From assembly GCA_009869945.1 (NCBI GenBank), contig WIXG01000165.1, forward strand, positions 103,357 through 167,356: a stretch of DNA of 64,000 bases, read 5' to 3'. A model generated the notes under the pieces. It had not been told where the DNA came from and did not search any database. It saw only the letters and a program-made list of their open reading frames with translations. Origin of the DNA: Mesaphorura yosii. Taxonomy: Eukaryota > Arthropoda > Collembola > Poduromorpha > Tullbergiidae. The position numbers and the translations under genes were made by a program. This document shows, piece by piece, positions 1 through 11,678 of this stretch; the first letter of the stretch is position 1, and each line of letters opens with the position of its first letter.

Positions 1-49
1 CTCGTCTGATTATCTGCACTGCAGCATAGCTTCGAAATTGGTTGGAAGC

Positions 50-1066
50 ATGGGCCGAACTTTGTACACCGTCATCGACAGCCCGCCGGGTCGTGCCGTG
101 CAAATGGCCCTGGCCTACTTGAAATTGGACTACTCCACCAAGAACGTGGACTTTAACAACGGCGAGCAATACTCGGATGCTTATCGCAAGGTAAGTGCCT
201 AGTGTCTAATTCGAATAGCTTGCCCCATCACCCAAACAGCTGCATGTGTAACAATTGCCTTTCATCTATGAATGATTAGATGTATCCCCAAGGAGAAATC
301 CCTGTCCTTGATGATGATGGATTCGTCCTGGGCGAAAGGTTCGTCTGTCTATCAAAGTCGAAAGTGCATTTAATGGCAGGGCAAGCTTACGTTTCCTGTC
401 TGTTATTTTGTTTTATAGTGTGGCGATTAACCAGTACTTGGCCGAGACGTACGCTGTGGACGGCACTTTTTACCCTAAACCGGGGAAAGATCGAGCACTC
501 GTGAACTACTGGCTGGCATTCCATCTGTCTACCTTCTACCGCCGGATTCACGATTACATGGTAAGCAGTGAGGTTAAGGAAGGCTTGACAAAGTAATGGA
601 ATACATGTTTACATGGAATTTAAACCGCTATTTAAGGTACTGCCGATGGATTACTGCTACCCGCGTACTGAGGACAATCTGAAAAAGCTGAATTACGCAG
701 TGCAGGTGTTTGAGGACACATTTGCAAGACAAAAGACCAAATACGTTGCTGGAGGTGAGGACCACGATTACATTTCACACTTGTCAGGAAGGAAATTGGC
801 TGATTGGTAATAATTTTGTGCTCATTGATTCAGATAACGTCACGATTGCTGACCTCTCCCTCCTGGCGGGCACTGTCGTCCTCGTGGCCAATAAGTACCC
901 GGTCCAAAACTATCCCACGATCGAGGCTTGGTTCCAGCGCTTCGCCACCGCGCAGCCGGTGCTTTGGAAGATTGCGAAAGAGGGTCTGGATGCGCTGGTA
1001 GAGTTTGGGAAGAATCCACGGGATGTGTCACACCTGAAACATCCGCTACACCCAACCACAAAATAA
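50..1066 (+). CDS. Glutathione S-transferase, delta/epsilon-like
   Basis: Five exons (50-190, 280-338, 419-560, 637-754, 834-1066) join in phase into a 230-residue protein, the usual length of cytosolic GSTs. The thioredoxin-like N-terminal half has the SPPGRAV start (Ser11 sits where delta/epsilon enzymes place their catalytic serine), the EIPVLDDDG cis-proline segment (around residues 52-60) and GES-AINQYL, which normally binds the glutathione gamma-glutamyl group. The helical C-terminal half has the conserved N-capping motif in ADLSLLAG. It should conjugate glutathione to electrophiles in the cytosol. The Gly in PPGRAV replaces the Cys common in this class. A poly(A) signal AATAAA lies at 1135-1140. 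Delta/epsilon membership is judged from memory of the family; theta-like is the alternative. Confidence 0.9.
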
Positions 1067-1134
1067 AACGGTGAGCAGACTTGTCTGACTTGTGTACTGT
1101 ATCGTATTGTGTACGATGAATAACAAGAAAGAGC

Positions 1135-1140
1135 AATAAA
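1135..1140 (+). terminator. Poly(A) signal of the GST gene
   Basis: A canonical AATAAA hexamer lies about 70 bases after the GST stop codon. Confidence 0.7.
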
Positions 1141-2041
1141 ATCAGTTCAGAGATTCAGTGTTGTTTAATCACACTGCTAACATTCAAACGTATCCTCCAT
1201 GAAAAGAACGCCGTCAGTTTGGGTGCTAAAAGATCGTGAGTCAATGAAAAAGTTAGCCACGCGTCACGTTCCACGAAAGACTCAAGACTGTTCGAAGTTC
1301 ACAGCCAGCTAACTGCAAATATTTGCTGAAGGAGTTTCTTTAATTGCTGACGATAGAGAGAAGTGACAGAATAAAAGGTAAAGTCTTCCGTATTACTTCG
1401 TGGTAAGTCCATTCGAATGCAGTCAGTAGTTCATCTTTTTGGCTGGAATCACGGCGCGGTGACTAATTCGTGAACGTGAACAAGCAGACTCGTAAAACAA
1501 CCGAATGCAAAACCAGAAACTTGTGGTCACGTCTCGGGCATGGTGAGCGACGCGATGATGAGTTGTTATTTGAGCTTTGACTAATCCCGGCTCAAAAGGC
1601 AGGTTGCCGTATCTCGTTTGTCGTTTCCTGCACCGCACTGATTTAATTTTAGTGTCACGAGCGCGAGTTGTGTTGTGGCAATGACATGCTTAACTTGATC
1701 TTACGTTCATTACGTTGCGTTGTGCTAATTAGCAAATAACAATCGCAAACGCGAGCGAGCGCTTTGCCAATTTCGCACATTTTGGTTAGACACTGACATT
1801 TGATGTTTGAGAGGAAATAATGAATTTTATGTGTTTCTGATACTGATAATGAAATCCTTCAGCACACACACAATACACAGAAATTCCAATAATTCCCAAA
1901 AATGGGGCGCGGACGTTGCTGTTTGCCTGCTACCTGGTCGCTTGCGGTGTTACAAATACGCGAATGATTCGACTCTGCCGATTTCAGTCTAATTTTCAGT
2001 ATTGCCTGGCTTCACGCCCGCCTGTCATTTCCAACCCCAAC
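1141..2041 (+). other. Intergenic and 5' region of the short filamin
   Basis: I see no protein-coding signal here. The reading frame of the short filamin stays open upstream of its ATG to about 1916, but that stretch lacks filamin-like sequence and is best read as 5' UTR. No TATA box is obvious. Confidence 0.4.
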
Positions 2042-5000
2042 ATGAGCTCCGAAATCGAGTTTAATACGGCTGGAAGCCTGTACAGCACCGCTTCGACTGC
2101 GGAATGGAAACGTACTCAAGAGCACACATTCACTCGGTGGGTCAACCAACATTTGGCCAAAGCGAACAAATCGGTCCATTCGCTCCGCACTGACTTGGCA
2201 GACGGGTTGACGCTTATCGCGCTGCTGGAAGTGCTGTCAGGCAAGAAACTTCCAAAACATCAGGCACGGCCCGTGCTCCGTTCGCAGAAGATGGACAACG
2301 TAAGCCTGGCACTCCGGTTCTTGGAGGAAAGTGAAGGAATTCGCGTTGTCAACATTGGTAAGGGCTCCGCAAGTTCTCACCCGCATACGCAAGAGCTTTT
2401 GTAAATTCGCAAAAAGTAGCGATTTTTGTGATTTTATGAATGGCAGACGTTGCTGACATCGTCGATTGCAAATTGAAGCTGATTCTTGGACTAATTTGGC
2501 ACCTGATTTTGCATTACTCCATTTCCAAGCCAAATCCGGTGAACAATCATGACGACCACAGTGGGGAATCAAATTGCAACGTCGAAAATTCGCTGACAGC
2601 ACATCGAAGGTACATCTTGATGCCTTTAACTGCCAGTACAGTAACTGCCAATCTCAAACTAAGGATTGTCTTGCATTCTGGATCATTTTTTAGACTTCTT
2701 GCATGGCTTCAAGCTCGCATGCCTGCTGTGGCACTTTCAAACTTTAGAACTGACTGGAACGACGGCCGCTATTTGGGCTATCTTATCAATTCGTTTGATC
2801 CTACATTGTGTTCCGACTGGTACACTTGGAATCCTCGGAATGCGAAGGACAATGTGAGGAGGGCAATGGACGCGGCAGAGGAGCATCTTGGAATTGCACA
2901 GGTAAAGTGGCGAAAATTGCTGCCTGCCTCGTGCCGCCAACCTTTTCTTAAATGTGATGTATTGTAAGTATTCTCTTGAAAGTTGGTTGATGCCGAGGAC
3001 GTGGCGAGCCGTGACCTGGACGAGCCTTCCATGATGACATACTTGGCACAGTTTCGTAATGCAAAAGTTGTTCTGCTAAAGACAACGAAGCAGCCACCAA
3101 CAGAACCACCACCTCCTCCGCCATCGACGCCGACTCCGTCGTATAAAGAGGACAAGGAGAATGACTACGCCAAGACAATGACGACGGCAAAATTTAAAGG
3201 GTATTTTACATAATCTTTATGTCCCTGATACTGAAGCCATTGACTCGCTTATCTCTTGCCCTGCTCTCATCTCACTTCGCCTCACGCTAACACTGCATTT
3301 CAGAAAATGTAACGCCTTTGGCGAAGGACTTGTTTTTGGGAGGACTGGTGAACAAAATCGGTTCATGGTCGACACACGCCCAGCAGCAGCAGCGGCGGCC
3401 ACGACTTCACGTCGTCAACGCCAGGGGTACGACGGCGGTCCAGCTGTGAGGCTGGGACTTTCGGTTGAGGTGAGCACCTTCGAACTGGAGACCAGCTGCA
3501 TGTCCTTGTCTTCGTCCACCTCCCGTAAAATCCTGTGGAAACTGAACTCATATTTCAGGGTCCCTCAGAGACACAGCTAATGTGCACGGACAACCACGAC
3601 GGATTCTGGACCAGTAAGTCTATCCACAATACCACAATCGACATAAAGTTCCTTTCACTGATTTGACTCGTATCTAGTTGATTACAAGCCGGAGGAGCCA
3701 GGAGAGTACATGATCAGTGTTAAACTGAATGATGAGCACATTGAAGGTTCGCCATTTAAGGTAAGGCATCGGAAGCCGTTTGAAGTTGTGAAAAGTATTT
3801 CATTGATGCAGTATATACAAGTTAAAAGTAAACTGTTTCGTTTAAGGTCTTCGTCGGAACACCAACACCAGTTGCAGTTGCGGCAGACAACAACTCGGGC
3901 GCTGTGACCAATTGTAATTGTAAGCAGTGCCAGTCGATGTCGGTCAAAAGCAAGCTCGGCAGAGATGGCAATGACAAAGCTCATGCTGAAAAGGAGCGTA
4001 AGAAGTCAAGGGAGTCAAGTGGTGGTGGTGGGCATAAAGGACAGCCGTTCAGGGTGTCCATTCTTGGTGAGTAATTTTAACTTGTGTGCTTGTCCAAAAT
4101 GGAAGTTGTACTAAAACGGAGCACCGCCGCATGGATTTCGTTTTCAGGGAGAAACTCTCCGCAATACGTCGTCGACAAGGCGGATAAAAACAACAATGGC
4201 CACAAGCATTCAACGACACAGACGCAGACGGTCACATTCGTCGAGGAAAAGGCGAACCCCTCAACATATAAATACCAGGCAACTTCTAGAGATGGAAAGA
4301 CTGGTGACACAAAGCCAGCGCCAGGATCAGTCACGTAAGTTAAAACTGCTATTGCTATTGCTCGGATCATTTGCTTGATCTAGTACCTCGACCATAATTC
4401 AGGCATGAAGTCAGCGTCACAACCACGATAGACTCGGGCAATAGGAAAACGAAAAGTAAGGTCACGCACAAAGACGCACACGGGCAAAGGGAAAAGCAAG
4501 CACAGGGGACAAAACTGAGCCCCTCCGGAGCACAGGACCCAACCACGAACGCCAACACCAGGCAATACCCGCCAATACCGAAAGAATGGTTGCCAAGAGC
4601 CCCGCCAGAGTCAGCCGACTGGAACATTGGTATCGGGCACCAACAGCAGTATCCGCCAATTCCACGAGAATGGCTTCGAAGAGGAGGTGAGCATGAGCAT
4701 GGCGCAGGTGTGACAGGAAGCCCAAATGCGAATGCTGAGTCTACGTACTGGCACCGGCACGAGGACGATGAGTACCACATGGAAATCTACACAAACCAGC
4801 CCCGACACAAGAACAAGGTACCCGTGCGAATTAATTAAGCCATGACTTTATCAATGACAAGTCCCAAGTCCTGTCCTGATACAGTTGCTCCATTTTCCTT
4901 CCAGGTGGTCGTGCACAGCTGCCCGTGCAAAGAATGCCAGGCACGTCGGTCAAGGTCAAAGGTTGTTATCTGGACCAACGATGGAGGTGCTGACGAGGAC

Positions 5001-5132
5001 GACGGATATGGTGGTAATAGGCAAGTGAAGACCCAGCATAACGACCGCGACCACGAACAGCCGTACAGGGAGACGATTATTTCGTCTACGATTGAAATTC
5101 ATAATCCACAAGACAGCTGCCACATTATGTAA
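2042..5132 (+). CDS. Short filamin-like protein: CH1-CH2, one filamin repeat, repetitive tail, CaaX-like end
   Basis: Eleven exons (2042-2357, 2447-2609, 2694-2901, 2983-3200, 3304-3469, 3559-3613, 3678-3760, 3847-4066, 4148-4334, 4403-4817, 4905-5132) join in phase into 752 residues. Residues about 20-265 form a tandem calponin-homology actin-binding domain closely resembling that of the filamin gene at 16001 (HTFTRW, SLRTDLADGL, LEVLSGKKLPK, DWNDGR). A proline-rich linker leads to one filamin Ig repeat (about 302-410, from KCNAFGEGL to EGSPFKVFV), whose first half carries an Ala-rich insertion. The remaining ~340 residues are low-complexity and hydrophilic, with CNCKQCQ and CPCKECQ motifs, two YPPIP(K/R)EWL motifs and the terminal residues CHIM. 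Filamins normally have many repeats and dimerise through the last one; this protein has one repeat and no recognisable dimer repeat. Probable role: actin binding, possibly at membranes (inference). AATAAA lies at 5185-5190. Confidence 0.85.
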
Positions 5133-6190
5133 TATGTATTGTGCTCATGTAACAATTGGCAAAGTAAATGCGAACTTGGCTGTCAATAAAACACACAGCA
5201 AATCACTGCCGAAGCCAGCAACGAAATGACTCGATTCAACTCTTGTGCCAATACCTTTCGCATCGCACAAAATGCAAATGCCCCCAGTACCCTTCACTTA
5301 ACTAAGAAATTATCTTTGGGTTTTGGGATTGTAGCCCGGCTTTCGCCAGGCAATCAAAAAATTGTCGTAATACTCATTAAATGTCCCCTTCCACGGAAAT
5401 CTTTAGTAAAAGGCGAAAGATTTATACGACTTGAAAGGAGACCAGAGCTTGATTGTACCGTGTCTCGATCCGAGACTCCACTCCAGGAACCTCTGCGCTC
5501 AGTCCGGCTTTTATAATTCACTGGAGTGTGGTTACGTAAGTTCAGCACCGAATTCCGGTATCTTGGTCTTGTTTTGTAACTAGCAGCTTACTCCTTCTGA
5601 TTTTGCATGAAAATTATGACACTTGTACCAAAATTTCGGAGGAATTTGCCAAATTGTCTTTTTTCACTACTGCCCGTGCGTGTCTGTTCTATGAATACCT
5701 CGTGTATCCTTTCATAGACTTGAAATTCTCAGCGGAAGATTTCTCTGGTTGAATTTGAATAGGAGATTTTTAATAAGTTTTGTAATTTTGGATCTTAGCA
5801 AGTCAGTGCAGTGCAGTGACAGGACAGCAAACTGATCAGTGAGTGACTGGCTCAGGAATTTTCCGGAATTGATCTTGCTCTGGCTACATGAATTTGGAAT
5901 CTTCTAGACAGGAGATTACGATCGGGCAAATGGCTACTTGATTATTGATTCCATCCTCACAGTTGCTTACGAATCAGTAGATTTCCACGAAATATTCCGA
6001 TATGAACTAATCACACGGAATTTCCGAGACTGTGGGAGATTTGGTAGCATTGGCACAGGCGTAAGTGTAATCATAAGGATTCATTCATTCATACAGCTTG
6101 GACAAAGAGATAAGTTAGTTGAGAAATATTGTGCCGCCAATTCTAGATTTGTAGAGTGCATGAGAATAGAAAGAGGCTATTACTATCAAG
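5133..6190 (+). other. 3' UTR of the short filamin and 5' region of NPRL3
   Basis: The stretch contains the AATAAA signal at 5185-5190 and otherwise noncoding sequence. A short CAGTG near-tandem repeat occurs around 5805-5820. No further gene is visible. Confidence 0.4.
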
Positions 6191-8759
6191 ATGGACAAGA
6201 AGATGCCCCATCGGATGGTGAATGAATCACCGTTAGTCAATCCCTTAGCTGTAATACTGGTGAAGAATGGCAGTAAGGGCGACCGCCTGTTATTCCGATA
6301 TCCGTTCAAGAAAGCTCAAATAATTCCGGATCCTTCGCCTTCTCCAAGATACAATCAAACCCCAAGTCTGAGATTTTACGATAGTGACTTCAAAACCCCT
6401 GCATCGGCTTTCCTTCAACCCTCCTCCGCTTACCCCCAGAAGTCTTCGTTATTGATATCGAAGTACCCAAACACTGGCTCAAGCCTTGGTCTCAAATCAC
6501 CGCTGGCAAAGTCAAGCCCTATTTCATTTGGAAACTTGAAGAATCCTCAAGCTGTGCCAACGCCAGTTTCATCAGTGAAAAGTGTAAGAATTGCGGAGGA
6601 CGAAAAGGATAATTCAGTCGGTGATAATAATAACAAGATCAACATTAGTCCTGTCAGCAATGTGGGTTCGCCGGTTTCAATCATTTCGACAACTGCAGCA
6701 GCAGGGAACAAATTAACCCCGAATATTCCATCAGTTACCCCAATATCTACGCATTTGCTTTCAAGCACCAAGCAAAGTCGAATAGCGTGGTCAGAAGAGT
6801 CAACGAGAATTGGTCTTGGCAATGATATCCTCACTGATCTCAGCGATAAGGACCTATCCAATCTACTTGCCGTTACACCAGAACTGACGGAGAAGAAATT
6901 CGAACTGAAAATTAACGAAGTGAGATTTGTTGGTCACCCAACTCTCATGCAACACCCAAACATGAAGGAGTTTTATTCTTCGACGGTGAAGCAGCAGAGC
7001 ACCACCATCAAATTATTTCACATAGTCTTTTGTGTTCAGGCAATGGCAAGTCATTCTATTGTGAAATGCTTCTACGATTTGAGCAAACGGCTTGGTATTG
7101 CACTTCGGCATGAAGAATATCGCTGTAATTATTTGAGTGGTGAAATTGGAAAGATCGTCGCTATGCTGGATGATGCGTCACACCATCAAGAGAGTGACTT
7201 GGGGATTGGAAGCGGGGTTGATCACGATAACATAATGGAAGATAATTATTTTACGCACTTGGCGGCAAAGATTTTAGAGCAAAGTAGCTTAGCCCAGCTT
7301 CTGAAGCAAGTTTACGATGACGTTTGTCAAACTGGATTTGTAAAATTGAAAATTAATCATTGGGTGCAAGTCAGCTTCTGTCTTCCGCAGAAGATTCACG
7401 TTCTTCCGTAAGTTAGCTGCTTTACTTTGTGTTTCGTGTATAGAAAATCTTACCGTCACTAATTCAAATATTCTAATTTCAGTTATCGCAACCCTCCGCC
7501 AATCGTAGAACCTGAGAATATTCACAAATGTTTGGAAGCCATTCGTCCTTACCACGCCTTACTTTTACTGGTTGACCGAGAGGAGCTGGTTGGAAGTTTC
7601 GAAAACGACGCCGCCTCAACCATCCCCAGGCTGCTTCAAGTGTACTCCCCACTTAAGAGCCTACAGATAATTGCGGCGGACGCCGATTTGACATTGGGAC
7701 ACGTCGTTGAAATTGCTTCGCATTTGGTGTACTGGTCGATGGCGACAATCATTTATCCAATTTGTGAAACGAACGTGTACGTCGTGGCGCCCGATGCGCC
7801 AATCTCTTCTGAATTGACTGAAATGGACGACGCGTTCCTGGACAGATTTCCAGGGCTTTCATTGTCACAAACGTTGAGTGATTTTTCAGTGCCTTCGCAG
7901 CTTGGAGAATTGATAAATCCTGTCTTAGGTAGATGAAAAGGCAAAAGAGAGTGTTAGATGTCAGATTCCGTTTGTTAATCACCCTGTCTCGGTTTCTCTT
8001 TCAGGTGGATCGTACGTTCAATCCCAAGTTGTGCAACTAGTCTGCTGGCTTTTGCAACACCATTTACTGATCCAACTGCATACTTACGTGTACATGGCCA
8101 CGTACTTGGACAGTGCCATGAATTTAGAGTCTGGAAACGGCAACAACAGCGGACAGTTTCTGCTAGACGGCAATTTAAGTATTTGTCCACCGTACTTTGA
8201 GCCAGAGGAGGATGAGATTACTGTGAGTGACTCATACTCTGAAACAACCGGTGATGACATCGGATTGAGCCCGATTCCACCATCGCATCAAAGCCAAAGT
8301 TCAACCTTGTCAGCGTCTGAGAAATCAGAATCAAGCACGATAACTTTGGTGGGCAGTCATCACACAACAAGCAACGAAGGAGACGACGTTGTGGACGGAA
8401 TGCCTTTGAAGCGCAATCTTTCCTTGCCTCTGGACACGGAAACGGATGGCATTGGCATGGATAACGGCCTCGCACTCGTGCCAATGGAAAAGCTGAAGGG
8501 GACATTAGACGAATTGGCCGATCCGGTCCGGCGTGCTCTTTCTCTTGTGAAACAGCCGATCTCCATCCACGACATTAAAGTTTTCTCCAGGATATCAAAG
8601 TACTTCAATGGCGAGTACCACCTGGAAGAAATCATGTACATGGAGAATATGAGAAGGTCACAAGTGCTGCTCATCCTCGACAAATTCCGCGACGTGCTGA
8701 TAACCGTCGAGAAAGAAGACGCCGACATCAATTTTTTCAAGACTACTGCTTTGAGTTAA
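6191..8759 (+). CDS. NPRL3: GATOR1 complex protein NPRL3
   Basis: Three exons (6191-7407, 7483-7928, 8005-8759) give 805 residues. The N-terminus matches the NPRL3 signature (PLAVILVKNGSKGDRLLFRYP), with the longin-like fold expected there. Conserved NPR3 segments follow (for example IKLFHIVFCVQA and IRPYHALLLLVD), and the C-terminus has the winged-helix-like region (FSRISKYFNGEYHLEEIMY). GATOR1 (DEPDC5-NPRL2-NPRL3) is a GAP for Rag A/B that shuts down mTORC1 on the lysosome when amino acids are scarce. The human protein is 569 residues; the excess here comes from Ser/Pro/Asn-rich, probably disordered insertions at about residues 40-225 and again before the C-terminal domain. Residue ranges are approximate. 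Confidence 0.93.
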
Positions 8760-9808
8760 AGTTAGGTTATAATTTTTATGACAAATTATGTGATCACGCA
8801 ATGAAACCGTTGTGATAATTCCGAGAAATCTGGGTCCGGCCTGGGCTCACCAGTAACGTCTACTCACCATTCGTAATGTCTCCTGTCCTGAATAATTTAC
8901 TTTTGACTTTCGAATTGCATGAATTGACGTTTCTTTTCCGTCCCAATTCACCAATTTCAAACTTTCGCAATTGTAATACAATACGCAATTTACATATCCT
9001 GGTTATTGGTTATCTGCCCTGCCCTGTGCTTGTATCAATTTCGCTATTATTGACATTTACGCACTGTATTTATTTAGCATCATGACATTAGCATTATCCA
9101 TGGGCCATGAAGCATCTGTCGAGCCAGTCGACCAATGTTGGTTTTATCTAGACACGTACGAAGCACGAGAAGACAGACGAGACGAGTATCTAATTTTCAG
9201 ACTAAATCGAGACGGTGAAATGAGACGCAAATAAAATTGCGAAGTGTGAAGTACAAAGTACCGTCCAACGATTGTGCGAATTGCGATTCAGTCTAACCTT
9301 GTCACTTGTTACCTTGCATACTTGGCATTATTGTTTGCGTCTGTGTTTAGTTTAGCTTCAGTGCAGTGCGGCTGCGATTGTGGTCAAGATCCTGAAACCT
9401 CTACCAGCGTTGGCAGTGGCATGCTGGCATTTTTTGTGTGGATTCTGGAATGACACACGAACGCGAGGCCGATTGAGAAAATTGAGAATCAGTACAAGGA
9501 AATTTTGCATTAATTGAAGACGATAATTGCCAGTTCAGTTCAGTTCAGTTCACAAGACGCAGTTGCAGTAGTTAGTCGCTGTAACTGACAGAATCACAAC
9601 ATTAGCACGTGAACGTAGATGAAAGCGTGTGTTGAAAGTGAATCTCGAAGTTTGAATTACTGCGCAGCATAGGCTAGTTGGATTTGATTCGAAGAACGAC
9701 AACGCAATTCGCAATCACGATTGCGTGCGAGCTGGCGTTAGCTTTGCCATTTGCACAATGCAGCTTAATTGAATTCTGCCTAATTCCTGATTAATACCTC
9801 GAATTAAA
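8760..9808 (+). other. Intergenic, 5' region of the UPF0415 gene
   Basis: No coding signal is seen. A pentamer tandem repeat lies at 9531-9550. The interval presumably holds the NPRL3 3' UTR and the promoter and 5' UTR of the next gene. Confidence 0.4.
9531..9550. repeat. (CAGTT)4 microsatellite
   Basis: Four perfect copies of CAGTT lie about 260 bases upstream of the UPF0415 start codon. Confidence 0.9.
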
Positions 9809-11269
9809 ATGTCTGACCAAAATAGCAGCATTAGTAAAGTTAACCCGCTCGATCCAGTTCCGGTCCAACTGCGGAAGGTAGACGGAATCGAAAAGCTCCG
9901 GCGCCTAATCACAAAGGAAATGACCAGTGAAACTTCAGACGAAAAGTGCAGCAATCTACCTCATTTGCTATCAATTGTGACGTGTATCCTGAACAATAAC
10001 AGTGCGGTGCCACCGTCAGCGGTCCTGCGACCTTTCAGTTACACGCATGGCAAGGCTAAGCGATTCATTGTCGACATCGTATCCTCAGATGGGACGGAGT
10101 GGTGCAAAGTATCGGCAAGAAATCCCAAGTCCCTGACACTGCTGGCGTGTGGAGGAGGTGGATTCGGACAAAGATCGATTCTGGACCATGCTGTGGACTA
10201 CATACAGTGTGCTAAGCAGAATCCATGCTTCTTCAGACCGCCCAGCGTGAGTAATTTCAATAATTCGACAATTACTCTTCAAATAATTAATGCATTCTTG
10301 GGTTTCACAGATCAAATTCATCTTTACAAGTGGGATTAGCGCCTCGCTGGCAAATCAACTCATCTCAATGGGTTTATCGGTCGAGGGTAAAGTTATTCAA
10401 GACTCTGAGCTCCGCGTCCATTCAAGAATCAAGACATACGAAGACTATGCGAAGAACCAATCACAATCTCCAGAAGACGAATCAAATTCCAGTTCCAGTC
10501 AAGATGAAGAGTCTGTACTGATTCTCCGAAATCCTAGTTTAGAAAATGTCACAAGATTAAATTTGGATATCACGGCGCTACTTGCGTACGTATCGAATTT
10601 AACGAATGGGCATGTCAACGTGGAGTTTACCAAGCCGGTCTTGAAGCAGCAGCTTGAAATGGAGAAGAAACACCCACAAAAGCCAATTTTAGGTTAAAAA
10701 AAAATCGCATAAGATGGTAGTTGCTTGCAGTAATTTCGTAGTTTTACATTCATTTGCTGTCCCGTTCTAGATCACATATTCCATGGTCGTGAATTGTGGT
10801 GCTGCCAGACAGCAATGCGTGAATTTCAATCAATACTCTCAACAGTTGGTGGTCAGGCGGAGCAATACCGTGCTATTGAGTTCCTGAAGCGAATTAAAGT
10901 CGTTCCTGATCGCATGTCTGAACGATCGAAGTCTCTGGATATTATTGGCAATGTTAAACTCAGGTCCCTGACAATATTTGGTTCCGGTGACTACTACGAA
11001 GCGGTGACGGTCACAGCAAATACAGGGTTTGTGAGATCCGCAAAAACTCAGGTACAGAATTGCATAATTCTAATTGTTCTCATTCATCGTCAATGTCGAT
11101 ACTCTTAACGCAACTTGAGTAACTTCACTTTACTGCTGTATTTACTTCACAGGGAGTTGATTTTCCTGTTTTCATACACGAATCACGAGCTTTAACAGAA
11201 GGCAAGGAGAAAGACATCATTCTGGACTTAAGCAGCTTGAATAATATCAACATGAACACTTCAATGTAA
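9809..11269 (+). CDS. UPF0415 / DUF1308 family protein (C7orf25 homologue)
   Basis: Four exons (9809-10246, 10311-10692, 10771-11051, 11153-11269) give 405 residues, close to the ~420 residues of human C7orf25. Family-like segments are FIVDIVSSDGTEWCKVSARNP followed by a glycine-rich stretch, the DYIQCAKQNP segment, FTSGISASLANQL, and the C-terminal half with the IFHGRELWCCQTAMREFQSIL segment. The C-terminal domain of this family has been likened to PIN-type folds, but no activity is established that I know of. The gene is convergent with the TTC12-like gene; only about 170 bases separate their stop codons if the TTC12 frame is read to 11442. Confidence 0.85.
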
Positions 11270-11678
11270 ATTACCCGATTACCCCAAGACTGAAGAAGCT
11301 ATTTTCTCCAACTTCAGTGGCAGTCACAAGCCAAGACCAAGGTCTGTGTCAGCCTGTGATAGGAATTCGTTTAGTCGGATTCGGAAGTCTGATGTTTGCT
11401 TGTACTTGTGCTAAACGGATGGTTATCTCTAGGATCCGTTGCTAAATTTCATGACGAGCAGCTCTCCTCCAGACTTCATCCCCGTCAACGCCAGCCGGAC
11501 CAAAACTCTTCTTGTCGTCGTCGACTGATTTAATACTGGACTTTCTGGGCCGCATTTCAACATCCAGAAACCTCATTTCAAACAATTCCTTTTGATACTC
11601 TGTTAACAAATCCGTCATAGTCATAGTTGATTCATTATTATTTTGCTGGTGCTGGTGCTGATTGCTAATCAAATCAAG

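Noticed and set aside
4367-4780. 137-codon minus-strand frame
   Set aside because: Antisense shadow of the low-complexity exon of the short filamin.
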